64,000 bases of DNA from Stomoxys calcitrans (lineage: Eukaryota > Arthropoda > Insecta > Diptera > Muscidae), in contig NC_081555.1 of the NCBI RefSeq assembly GCF_963082655.1, positions 20,374,643-20,438,642 on the forward strand. Direction: 5' to 3'. This document shows positions 48,101-60,100 of the stretch, in pieces. Made by a program: the position numbers and the translations under genes. The notes below the pieces were generated by a model. The model ran no database searches. It saw only the letters and a program-made list of their open reading frames with translations, and had not been told where the DNA came from. How positions within the stretch are numbered: the stretch's first letter is position 1; every line of letters begins with the position of its first letter.

Positions 48101-51100
48101 CTCGCAGCGGCAGCATAAACGCCTTTTTCTGTTCCCTTTGCTATCCCTTACTGATTGTTTTCGTTTTGTTTGCTAAATATCACCAATCTAAGTGCGCAGC
48201 AAGCTATTCAACCATATTTAGATCGAAATGGTTTGTTTGCAAAATATGGACCTTTTTTTTTTTTGAAGCTTGTCTTGGAAAAGTTTCCATTTTCAATTTG
48301 TTTATTTTTCCGATTATGATGAGCAGCAACAATGGATACTTAAAATCAGCTGCCACAGTTGCCAGGCTGTTGATGTAAAACCGATATAGGGCTTACTTTC
48401 CCCTTTCTTCTTGTGTTTGCTTGCTGCCAGAAATTCTGCATATTTTCTGGCCAAACCATGTTGATGAGTTAAAATCAAAGTGAACACGCACGCAATCTTT
48501 TTTTTGTCGTTTGTTTGACGAAGTGATAGGAAATTTAAAAATGAAAAATGTCTTTCCTTTTTACATTTTTTTTTTTTGACTTTGATTAAAACAAAAAAAA
48601 TCTAAAATTGACCTGTATGGCGTATGATTTATTTTAATTCCTGTCGTTGGTTCATGATTGCGTATAATTAATATTAAATAAAAACAGCTTGGAATTTATG
48701 CACGAACTATGCACCAATGGGGCTTATGATAAGCAATTAATCAGCATTGTGTTGTATCAGAGAGACTTTGGCAGCATAAAGACCGTTGGTCCATTGGCCA
48801 GATCCCAACACATAGAAAGTGTGTCCGTCCAAGTTGTCTCATCTGTTATTCTGGTCTTAGAAATCATTCTGGATTCCAGTAATGATTGACTAACATTGCT
48901 TAAAACGCCTCAAACTTGCCCTATATAGAGCCTAGCTGTCACGATTGTTTTGTCTGCTCCTATATCTAATGATATACCTGGACAGGATTTGATTTGTATT
49001 TATCATACCAAATTTCAGCTAAATCGGGCAACAGTTGAGGATTCTAAGAACTTAGAACGTCCAATCGGAGTATCGGTATAGATGGAAACTGAATCCGCAT
49101 TCAGACTTGTCACAGCCGCATTTGGTATGGATGATGAAGATCATAATTTTTATTTCCTACCAAATTTCATTTGGATCCCATCCCATAAAAAGTATAATAG
49201 GAGATTTATATAACAGCAAGAGCCAACTATAGACCAGTATGGCCCATAGATATCACCAATGCTTACATCAATATCCGGGGAAAATTTCAAATATGGCTGG
49301 GTGCCACCGTAACGATTAGATATCTGAATGCCTGGGTTCGAATCCTGGCGAGTACATCAGAGAAAAATTTTCAGCGGTGGTTATCCGCTGGCTGGGTGCC
49401 ACCGTAACGATGAGGTATCTGAATGCCTGTGTTCAAATCCTGGCGAGAACATCAGAGAAAAATTTTCAACGGTAGTTATCCCCTCCTAATGCTGGCGACT
49501 TTTCTGAGGTACAAAGCCATGTAAAAACTTCTTCCCAAAGAGGTGTCGCACTGCGGCACGCTGTTCGGACTCAGAGAAGTTCCCTTATCATTGAGCTTAA
49601 ACTTGAATCGGACAGCACTCATTGATATATGAGAAGTTTGCCCCTGTTCCTTAATGTAATGTTAATGGGCAAATTTTCTTAATCAGCTTAGGCCAGGATA
49701 TGTTAGGTGGGAGAGCATGCGACTAACAATTTTTATTGCTAGCCGCTTCACTCGGAGACCCAATGTTCATAGTGTTCGCCCTAGAACCTTGAACAGAAAG
49801 AGATACACCATAGTACGGTACAAGACAGCAAAAACGGCAGAAAAATTAAAACAACGCACAAGACAAAAAAAATAGGGAAACAGGCGGACTGGAACCGGGG
49901 CGGATCGGGAAATTCTCACCGGTGAGAGTGTGATCCAGTCAGGCTGCTACAGAACTTCAGAATGACAAGACAACTAAGTGCCTAAAGAGAATCCAGGCAG
50001 GGATTCCATCATTTACCGATTATCGTGTCTTCGCACAATACAAAAAATAGTGAAACAAGCGGACTGGAACCAGGGCGGATCGGTCCCAGGTCAGGCTGCT
50101 ACAGAACTCCAGAATGATAAAAAAAACTTAGTGCCTAAATAGAGTCCAGGCAGGAATTCCATCGTTCACCGATTAATCTGAGACATCTTCTCGCAATTGC
50201 GCGGCAGTTATACATAAGGAGCTCGAGCGGCTCCTCGACATCGCATACTCTGCAGAATAATGTCTCTACCTCCGGCCAGCTCGAAGACAAGGACCTGACG
50301 TTGCAATAATGAGCATTTAGCAGTTCCTTTCCGCAATCTTAAGTCATGCGGCTCAATGTTAACCCAGAGAAAGCTGAAATATGCCTGTTCACGAGGAAGA
50401 CGGTGGGGCAAATTAACGCACCACGTTTCCTCAATAAGACGACTTCGATATCGATAATGTACTGAAAAGGCTCACAGATGTTGGGCACTATGTAGACGGG
50501 CCGTAGTCTCGAAATGGGGCCTGAAACCGAGGATAGTCCACTTGCTCTACAGAAGCGTGATTAGACCAATGCTTACTAACGCCTCAGTAGTTTGGTGGAC
50601 TGCTATGGAGAAAAAGTGCAACATAAGGGCCATACAACAGGTTCAGAGAACATGTTGTCTTGACATAGGCGGAGCGATGAGGACCACGCCCACTAGAGCA
50701 CTGGAGGACTTTTCTAGATATCTAATCCTTTGACATACAGATTAAGTGTGATGCAGCCACTGTGGTTATGAGACTTAAGGCGATGAGAGAATGGATTGAG
50801 GATGGGAGCAGCTCATACCATGGCGGTATAATCGAGGCGACGATGGGAAACCTGGAATGAAGAGAAGGGGTTTCCCATCGGATACCTGAGATGAACCTTG
50901 AGGTCGAGTGCGAGGCACTGCTGTTATCGGCACAGTCTTGGATTGACGGAACCCTAGTATTGCCATTCTGGAAGATCATGTTAAACAGATGGATCAAAGC
51001 TAGAGGACAGAGTGGGCTTGATGGTCTACATTGAGAACCCAAGGGCGGAGATCTGTTTTAGACTGCCTGACCATAATACGGTCTTGTAGGCGGAGATCCG

Positions 51101-54100
51101 GACGAAGACGGTATGGTGCTAACGCGAGAACGTCGAGTGTAAAAATCTTTACGGATAGTAAAATGGGCACAACGGCAATAACAACCAGGACGGTAAGGTC
51201 ACGAACAGTCTTGCAGTGTAAGAAGTAGATTAACGTCTTCTCTGAGGATGATACAATCCGAATCGTTTGGGCGCTGGGGTATAACGGAGTAAGGGGGAAT
51301 TAGAAAGCAGACGATTTGGAGTTAAGGACGTGGGCGACTAAGGTCACGAACAGTCTTGCAGTGTAAGAAGGAGATTAACGTCTTCTCTGAGGATGATACA
51401 ATCCGAATCGTTTGGGCGCTGGGGTATAACGGAGTAAGGGGGAATTAGAAAGCAGACGATTTGGCAGTGAAGGCCAGATACCAGCCGTAGATAACCTCGG
51501 GTAACCCAAAGCCTTTCGAGTCGCCCACTCGGAGTTAAGGACGTGGGCGACGAACGCGCACTGTGGAACAGCGAAACAGTCGGTAGGGCGGCGAAAATAC
51601 TATGGGCGGATCCAGATCGTGAAAGGAAGAGGCTATTACTGAAAGAAATTAAGAAGGAGTTCAGTACAGCTTTTGGTATCATAAAGGGACACAAAGGACT
51701 ACTAGCTCACTTAAGCAAAATGGGTGCGGCAAGTGATAGCATGTGTAGGGCATGTGGGGAAAATGATGAAATAATGGGTAAAATATGTCATTGCTCGGCT
51801 TTCGCGTATAAAAGACACCGGTACTTAGGTGGGGACACAATACCAGATATGGACCAACTTAGGGGGTGATATGGAAAATACTTAAGGATTTTGTAAGTAG
51901 CACGGAATTCCTAACTTAAAATTTTCTTTTTCGAGGTTACTTTTTTAGTATTTAGAACGCACAACAAGCCGATTACTGGCTTAGGTGTATGTCCATAGTG
52001 GCATGGGAGGGATTCATATTGGCACCCTCTTTCAACCTTACCCAAGCTAACCTACAAACGGATTGATTTATGATTAGTATACCCTCCATTCCGTGGTGGT
52101 GGTTTTAAAAATATTATTTTACTTTAAAGTCTATGTGGCGTATGGATTTTCTTCATAACCTACAGTCAAATTAATGTCAATCATACTCATGGTACTATGT
52201 GGCGTATGATTATTCTGAATAACTTTCAATGAAATTAACCTAATAACGCCTGATCCTCTATTTCTTTGTCCAATTTTTATGAAATTCCACATATAATTTA
52301 TTTCGCGCATTTGTATTGACGTAGCAATTTCTATACACTCCACCATAGGATAGGGGTATACTTATTTCGTCATTCCGTTTGTAACCGTCCGTCTGTCTGT
52401 CGAAAGCACGCTAACATTCGAAGAAGTAAAGCTAGGTCGGTATTTTGTATTTTACACAAATACTTCTTATTAGTTTTGGTCGGTTGGTATTATAAATGGG
52501 CCAAATGGGTCAATGTTTTGATATAGCCGCCATATAAACCGTTCTTGGATCTTGACTTCTTAAGCCTCTAGAGGGAGCAATTCTTATCCGATTTGGCTAA
52601 AAATGCACGTGGTGTCATGGTATTACTTCCAACAGTTGTGTTAAATATGGTTAAAATCGGTTCTTAACCTGATATAGCTGCCATATAAACCAATCTCCCG
52701 ATTAGACTTCTTGAGCTTCTAGAGGACGCAGTTCTTATCCGATTTGGCTCAAATTTTGCATATGTCGTTTTGGTATGACTTCCAACAACTGTCCCAAGTA
52801 TGGTCTAAATCGGTTGATAACCTGATACAGCTGTCATATAAACCGATCTCCCAATTTGACACTCTGAGCCACTGGACGACGCAATTTTTACTCGATTTGC
52901 TTGAAATTTTGGAGGTGGTATTTTTTGTATGACTTCTAACAGCCACGTATGTATTCTCGTGATCAAGTTACAGGTCGCATTTATTGTCCGATTGTTATGA
53001 AATGTTGCACAAGTCTCTTTTTTAGCCCAAGGATGAACGCTGTTGATTTGGAACAAAATCGGTTCAGATTTAAATATAGCTCCCATATATATCTTTTAAC
53101 AGATATGGAGTTTTAAGACTGTAGTAGGCACAATTTTGGTCCGATCTTTACAAAATTTGGCATGAGCTGCTTTATTTGACGTCTTCATATGTGTGCAAAA
53201 TTTCATAAAAATCGGTTCAGATTTAGATATAGCTCCCATATATAACTTTCATCCGATTTGGACTCCTAAGGCTGTAGAAGGCACAATTTTGGTCCTATCT
53301 TTACAAAATTTGGCATGGGGCGTTAATTTAGCGTCTTGATATGTGTGTAAAATTTCATAAAAATCGGTTCAGATTTAGATATAGCTCCCATATATATCTT
53401 TCATCCGATTTGGACTCTTAAGGATATAGTAGGCACAATTTTGGCCCGATCTTTACAAAATTTTGCATGAGCTGCTTTATTTAACGTCTTCATAGGTATG
53501 CAAAATTTCATAAAAATCGGTTCAGATTTAGATATAGCTCCCACATATATCTTTTATCCGATTTGGACTCTTAAGGCTGTAGTAGGCACAGTTTTTGGTC
53601 TCATCTCTACAAAATTTAGCACGATGCGTTTTATTTGACATCTTCATATGTGTGCAAAATTTCATAAAAATCGGTTCAGATTTAGATATAGCTCCCACAT
53701 ATATCTTTCATCCGATTTGGACTCTTAAGGATATAGTAGGCACAATTTTGGTCCGATCTTTACAAAATTTTGCATGAGCTGCTTTATTTAACGTCTTCAT
53801 AGGTATGCAAAATTTCATAAAAATCGGTTCAGATTTAGATATAGCTCCCACATATATCTTTTATCAAATTTGGACTCTTAAGGCCGTAGTAGGCACAATT
53901 TTGGTCCGATCTTTACAAAATTTTGCATGTGCTGCTTTATTTAACGTCTTCATAGGTATGCAAAATTTCATAAAAATCGGTTCAGATTTAAATATAGCTC
54001 CCATATATATCTTTCATCCGATTTGGACTCTTAAGGCTGTAGTAGGCACAATTTTGGTCCTATCTCTACAAAATTTAGCACGATGCGTTTTATTTAACGT

Positions 54101-57100
54101 CCCAATACGTGTGCAGAATTTCATTAAAATCGGTTTAGATTTAGATATAGCTCCCATATATATCTTTTATCCGATATGGAGTTTTAAGGCTGTAGCAGCC
54201 ACAATTTTGGTCCTATCTTTACAAAAGTTAGCATGAGATGTTTTATGTAACGTCCCAATACGTCTGCAATTTCATTAAAATCCGTTCAATTTTAGATATA
54301 GCTCCCATATATACCTTTCATCCGATATGGTCTTTTAAGGCCGTGGTTCTTTTCTATATTTCACTAGGTATGCAAAATAAAACCCAGACTAGATTTCATC
54401 CTAAGTTCCATGTATTGAGAGTAGTATGTATACTCGGTGGTGTAGGGTATAATATGGTCGACCCCGCCCGACTTTTGCCTTTCCTTACTGGTTTTAATTA
54501 AATTTCATTGGTCCATTTTATGCCAAACCAATTTACATTAGGATACCACTTTCCCAACGACCGAGTATTTTCAAAATATCTCCAAGTACTATAGGGCGTA
54601 TGATTGTTCTTAGTAATCTTCCATTAAATTAATATCAATCATACGCATATTGTCCCCCCAAAATTCCTTAATATGCTAACAAAAAAAGATAATTCAAATA
54701 ATTTTATAATCATATCAAGATTTGACCATATTTTCCACATATCTTTACTTACTAATAAATTTTTACCAACTTTTTATGGCTTATATTAAATAAAAAAAAT
54801 AATTAATAACAATCATACGGCACCTAGTAAAAATGTAATAAAAAAATATAGAGTAGACCTACATATAAGAGGTAAACATCTATCTACCCGTACTCCTATG
54901 ATTATTTCCATGCAACTAACATGCTAACATGCTTGTTCCATTTTATATGGCCATTTATATAACTAACAACCAAAAACGTTTAAGATATATCGATGTTATA
55001 GTTCTGCTGGCTTACACAAACACATGCAATTCTTGCTCAATGGTAATAATACAAATTTAGTTCTACGATAATAACGGTCAATAATGATAAAGGCTATAAA
55101 CGCAAAGGCAATCTGAGATTTGGTATAACCCAAAATGGCTGGCTAGGCAACAAACCGGAACAAGAAGGGGCAAGGAAAGAAACAAAAAAAAAAAAACTAA
55201 AGCCAAAGCCACATCACAAAGCACATTCAAATTTCAAAAGGAAAGATAAGGGGGAAGGGAGTACGAGTTGTACAGAGAAATACCCAAATGAAATGGTGCA
55301 CAATGGGGCATTTTTAATAAGACTTCTCAGCTTCGTTTATTGACACACATAGTCAGTATTAACGAGAGCAAAAGAAAAACTCCACACACACAAATTTAAT
55401 GAAGGGCAAAAACGAGCAAAACAACTTGTACACCTACTTAAGGCCTAACAGACACACACACACACACTCATACACTCTTACACATTGGTTAACAATAAAA
55501 ATTTGTCAATGCTTACAATAGGCATTGACACAGTCACTCTTACAATACATTTGCCTATAACGACAACACAGCTACAGCCACAGCCTAATCAATAGATATC
55601 AACTTCCGTTTCCCTTACACGAAATGTGAAATCTGATGTTGGTCACACAATAGGCCTTTTCAGACTTACCAAGGCTTTGCAGCAAAAGGAGGTGGCTGAC
55701 TTCTCACAAATCTATGAGTGGGTGTATAGGTGGTATAGGGTTTCGTTACTAAAGCCCCATAAAAATTTTAAATACTCTCCATACTAACCATACTAAAAGG
55801 AAAAGGGAAATCTCGGTTTGATGGGTGTGTGTGTGTGTGTGTTTTTCTTTTTTTTTCAATCAAAAGAATGAAAGCATTTCTTGGTTTCAATTCGAGATAT
55901 CATTGAAAATGAAAATGTTTTCTATGCCATCACATTAGGGGGGAGTACATACAGAACATACACTGCCATCGGGGGTTTTGGGCGAGGAGGAAGCTTGGAT
56001 TTTTTTTTTTTTCATTTCTTTTCTTACAGCTTTCCTTGCCTCATTGTTAGGACCATTGAAATACATTTCATTTTCTGCCAAGATCAGCAATTTAAAAAAA
56101 GGGAGAAAATTTACATTTTAGGGACAAATGCTGATGGCTCATTCGTTCGTTCATTCGTTCGGTTCGGTATGCCTGTGTGGCAGCCAGCAATTTAAACAGG
56201 CCTAGTGCATGACGGCGTTGACATGTCTACTGTATGTTGGCACAAAGTTTCAACAGCAAATAACGACTTGAATAAGCAACAACAATAAAGTCATGATAGC
56301 AATAATGATGGCCTGTTCCATTTCTCGCATACAGTGCCCCTTCCATTCGTCTTTTCTTTCCCCCAGTTGTCACTGATATAGAGTGCTTTATTATCGACAG
56401 AGGCCATACAGAGAGAGAGAGAGGAAGAAAAAGGAAACCAAGTAAATAAAAAAAGGAAAGTTAAAAAGAAGGCTTAAATTCAAAGAACGCCTGAAATGGG
56501 CAAAATCTTTTTTCAATCATTTTTTTTTTCTTAATGCTAATTTTTGGGTACTTTGAAATTTGTAGTTTTATGTGGCGTATGAATAACATTAATTCCCGGG
56601 TTAAGGCATACAATATTACTTATACGCTTAGGTTGCTAATGGTAAAAAATGAAGGGAAGACCCAAAAGGGTATTGTTTGTGAGATTATTACTTCCTATAA
56701 GATTTAAGCGAAACATGAAAAGAACAAAACCCTTCTGGACTAAGAAAGGAATGCGGTATGAAAGCAAATAGGAAATGATTTTAAACTCCTTAAGGAATTA
56801 AGTCTTTCAACTAGAAGCAAGAGTATTGTTATGAAGCAACAAACCGAAGAAATAGAAATTCATGACAAAATGGCAAATTGCAAAGATAATTTTGGATGGC
56901 TTTTGTGTTAAACATCCATAAATAATTTGTTATAGAAAAATATTATTTTGATAGATTTTTTTTTTTTTCAAAATTTTATTACAAAAACTTTAGCACCAAA
57001 AAATTTTATTAGGTTAGCCAGTAACCGGCTTCTTGTGCGCTCTACATACAAAAAAAAAGTAAGCTCGAAAAAGAAAATCTATGTTAGAAATTCCGAATTG

Positions 57101-60100
57101 TTTTTTATGCCACGCTCCTAAGTTGCTTCATGTCTGGTATTGTGTGCCCACCTAAGTGCGGGTATCTGTCAGACACGAAAGCCGTGCAATGATATTCTCC
57201 AATGCCTCATCATCTTCCCCGCATGCCCTACACATGCTATCACTTGTCGCACCCATTTTGCATAGGTGAGCTCGTAGTCCTATGCGTCCCGTTATGATAC
57301 CGAAAGCTATACTGACCTCCTTCTTACTTCCTTTCAGTAATAGCCTCGTCTTCTCACGATCTGGATCCCCCCCATAGGATTTTTGCCGTCCTACCGACCG
57401 TTTCGCTGTTCCACAATGTTGCATGCGCATTCGTCGTCCACTCCCTTAACTAGGACTGCGCCGACCCGAAAGGCTTTGGGTTAACCAAGTTTATACACGG
57501 CAATCCTCTGGCATTCACCGCCAAATCGTCTGTCCTTTCATTCCCCCTTATTCCGGCACCCAAACGATGCGGATTTTGCCATCCTCAGAGAAGCCGTTAA
57601 TCTCCTTCTTACACTGAGAGACTGTTTGCGACTTTACCGTCCTGGTTGTTATTGCCCTCATGGCCATTTTACTGCCCTTAAAGATTCCGTGATCGCCCGG
57701 ATTTCCGCCTGCAGGACCGTATTATGGTCAGGCAGTTTTAAACAGATCTCAGTCCCTGTTCTCTAACTTCCAGATGGCATTACTAGAGTTCCATCAATCC
57801 AAGACTGTGCTGCTGGCAGCAATGCCTCTCACTCGACCTCAAGGTTAATCAGAGGTATCCGATCGGAAACGTCTTCCATTCCTTCCAGGTTCTCTATCGT
57901 CGCCACGATTATATTGCAATGGTATGAGCTGCTCCCATCCACAATCCATTCTCCCATCGCCTTAAGTCTCAGTGACGGCCTCAAACTTAATCTGTATGCC
58001 AATGGGTCGAATATCTAGAATAGTCTCCAGAGCCGTAGTGGACGTGGTCCTCATAGCTTAGCCTATGCCAAGACAACATGTTCTCTGAACTTGTTGTATG
58101 GTCCTTATGTTGCATTTTTTTCACCAAACTAACCATAGCAGTTCACCAAACTAATGAGGCGTAAGTTGGTATTGGTATAATCGCGGTCCTGTAGAGCCAG
58201 TGAACTATTCTCGGATTCAGGCCCCATTTCGAGCCTACGGCCCGTCACTATAGTACCAAACATCTGTGAGCCTTCTAAGTATGCTACTGAATGTGACACT
58301 TTCAATTCAGTTTCCTGTCCACAATCACACCTAAGAATTTGACCTTGTCAGATATCAAAATCGTGTTATTAAGGATTGGTGGTGTATTAAATTGGCCCAC
58401 CTTCGTCTTCCTCGTGAACGGGCCCTATGCTTTCAGTCTTCTCTGGGTTAACATCAAGAACTCTGGATCTAGCCCCGCCATATACAAGACCCTTTTGGGC
58501 CTTCTACATAGCTGGTTCGGATCCTTACCCCTTAGAAGTATTATGACATCCTCAATTCCTCCTCAGTCAGCATGCGCAATAGGTTATCTAAGGTGGTCAT
58601 CCACAGGAGTAGCGATAAATTGCCCCCCTGTGGGGTGCCTTGTGCCACTTTCTCCCTTATATTTATGCCATGGGACACACAATTTATCCACCTGCTCCTT
58701 AGCATATGATTTATCCAGTATCTAAGGACCGGGTCCACCCGGTACTGGTCTAAGAGTTGGATCAGTGTGGCGATCCGCACATTGTTAAAAGCCCCCTCGA
58801 TGTCATTGCATACCACCAGGGTGTAGGTTTTGGCATCAAAGGATTGTTCTATTTTATGCACAACCTCGTGCAGGGCAGTCTTCAGTGCAGTTAGTCCGAA
58901 TTGCCCAGAATCGATATCTATCTGCTGAGAGTTCATACTTAGTTTTGAGAAGTTTGTATTGGAGCATTGTCCACAATACGTCCCATGGTTTTGAGTAGAA
59001 AGGACGTAAGTCTTATAGGTATGTAGGACTTTGGTGTCGCACAACTTGCCTTGCCGGGCTTGGGTATAAATACCACCATTGCCTCCTTGTTAATTTTTTT
59101 TTTTTTTTAATTTTTTCAAAATTTAGTTTTTTTTTTAGAAATTATAAAAATTAAATTTTTTTTTTTTTTAAATTTGTCAAAATTTTATTTTCCATTGTTT
59201 TTCATATCGAGCTTAATGACCAAGCGAATGCAATATCCAAAGTCTTGAAGAAAAGAAATTGCCAGTTCCTCAGACAAGGCAGGACACATGTCGACACCCC
59301 ACTGGAGGACGCGTTTCGATAATTGGGTTTCATTATCTCATCGGCACCATTGTGAACTATGTCCGTCCATCTGACCGGCCTACAGTTCACAGCCTGTTGT
59401 TCGTAGTGCTTATAGTTGAGATCATAAGCACAAGCACAAATCCTATATGAAAGCTCTACTACTACTACCACACTGTTCGCTGTAAGCTTTTTCACTGAGC
59501 AGTATCTCTGCAAACACACTCCGACTCCCTTCTATGGCCTTTCATTTTATTCCCTTGTCAACGTGGCAAGCTCCGCCTGCCGACGCCAACATGACCACCA
59601 CACATGTGGTGGATTTTGTTTTGGAGACGAGCTTTTCGTTTTAGAAACAACAACAAACAACAACATTGAAAGCTGTTTTTCTAAGTTCACCGTGCTCAGG
59701 CTGTACTATCATCTTTTTCAACTGCTTGGCTTTTAACAGCCGGTCATGCGAGTCAATTTTTGTTCCATTGTTTTTCAAGTCGAGAAATAAAGAAACCCAA
59801 TTATCGAAATGCGTCCACCATCGGAGTGACATGTGTCCTGTCTTGTCTGAGGAACTGGCAATTTCTTTTCTTCAAAACTCATTTAACAATCTCTCCTGTG
59901 GGTGTTGCATTCGCTTGGTCATTAAGCTCGACTTGAAAAATAATGAAACAGAAATTAATTCGCATGAGCGGCTGTTAAATACCAAACTGATGAAAAAATT
60001 TAATTTTTATAAAAATTTTTGTCCAATTTTTTAACACTGTTGTGTGTTATACTAATTGTGTTCTGCGCCACCATGAGAAGATTATAAAATATCAATTTCT

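Larger units (their letters stand above)
54496..57010. other. Unique intronic-type DNA
   Basis: GCGTAT palindromes at 54596-54646 and 56575-56626. ACACACACACAC (55450), GTGTGTGTGTGTG (55823) and GAGAGAGAGAG (56411) runs. The open frame beginning at 55881 has no recognisable domain. Confidence 0.5.

Noticed and set aside
47566..48378. Overlapping frames of 85-119 codons on both strands
   Set aside because: No domain, no splice pairing and no repeat of coding constraint; treated as unique intron DNA.
59202..59519. 105-codon minus-strand frame
   Set aside because: It overlaps the fold-back arm and has no recognisable domain.
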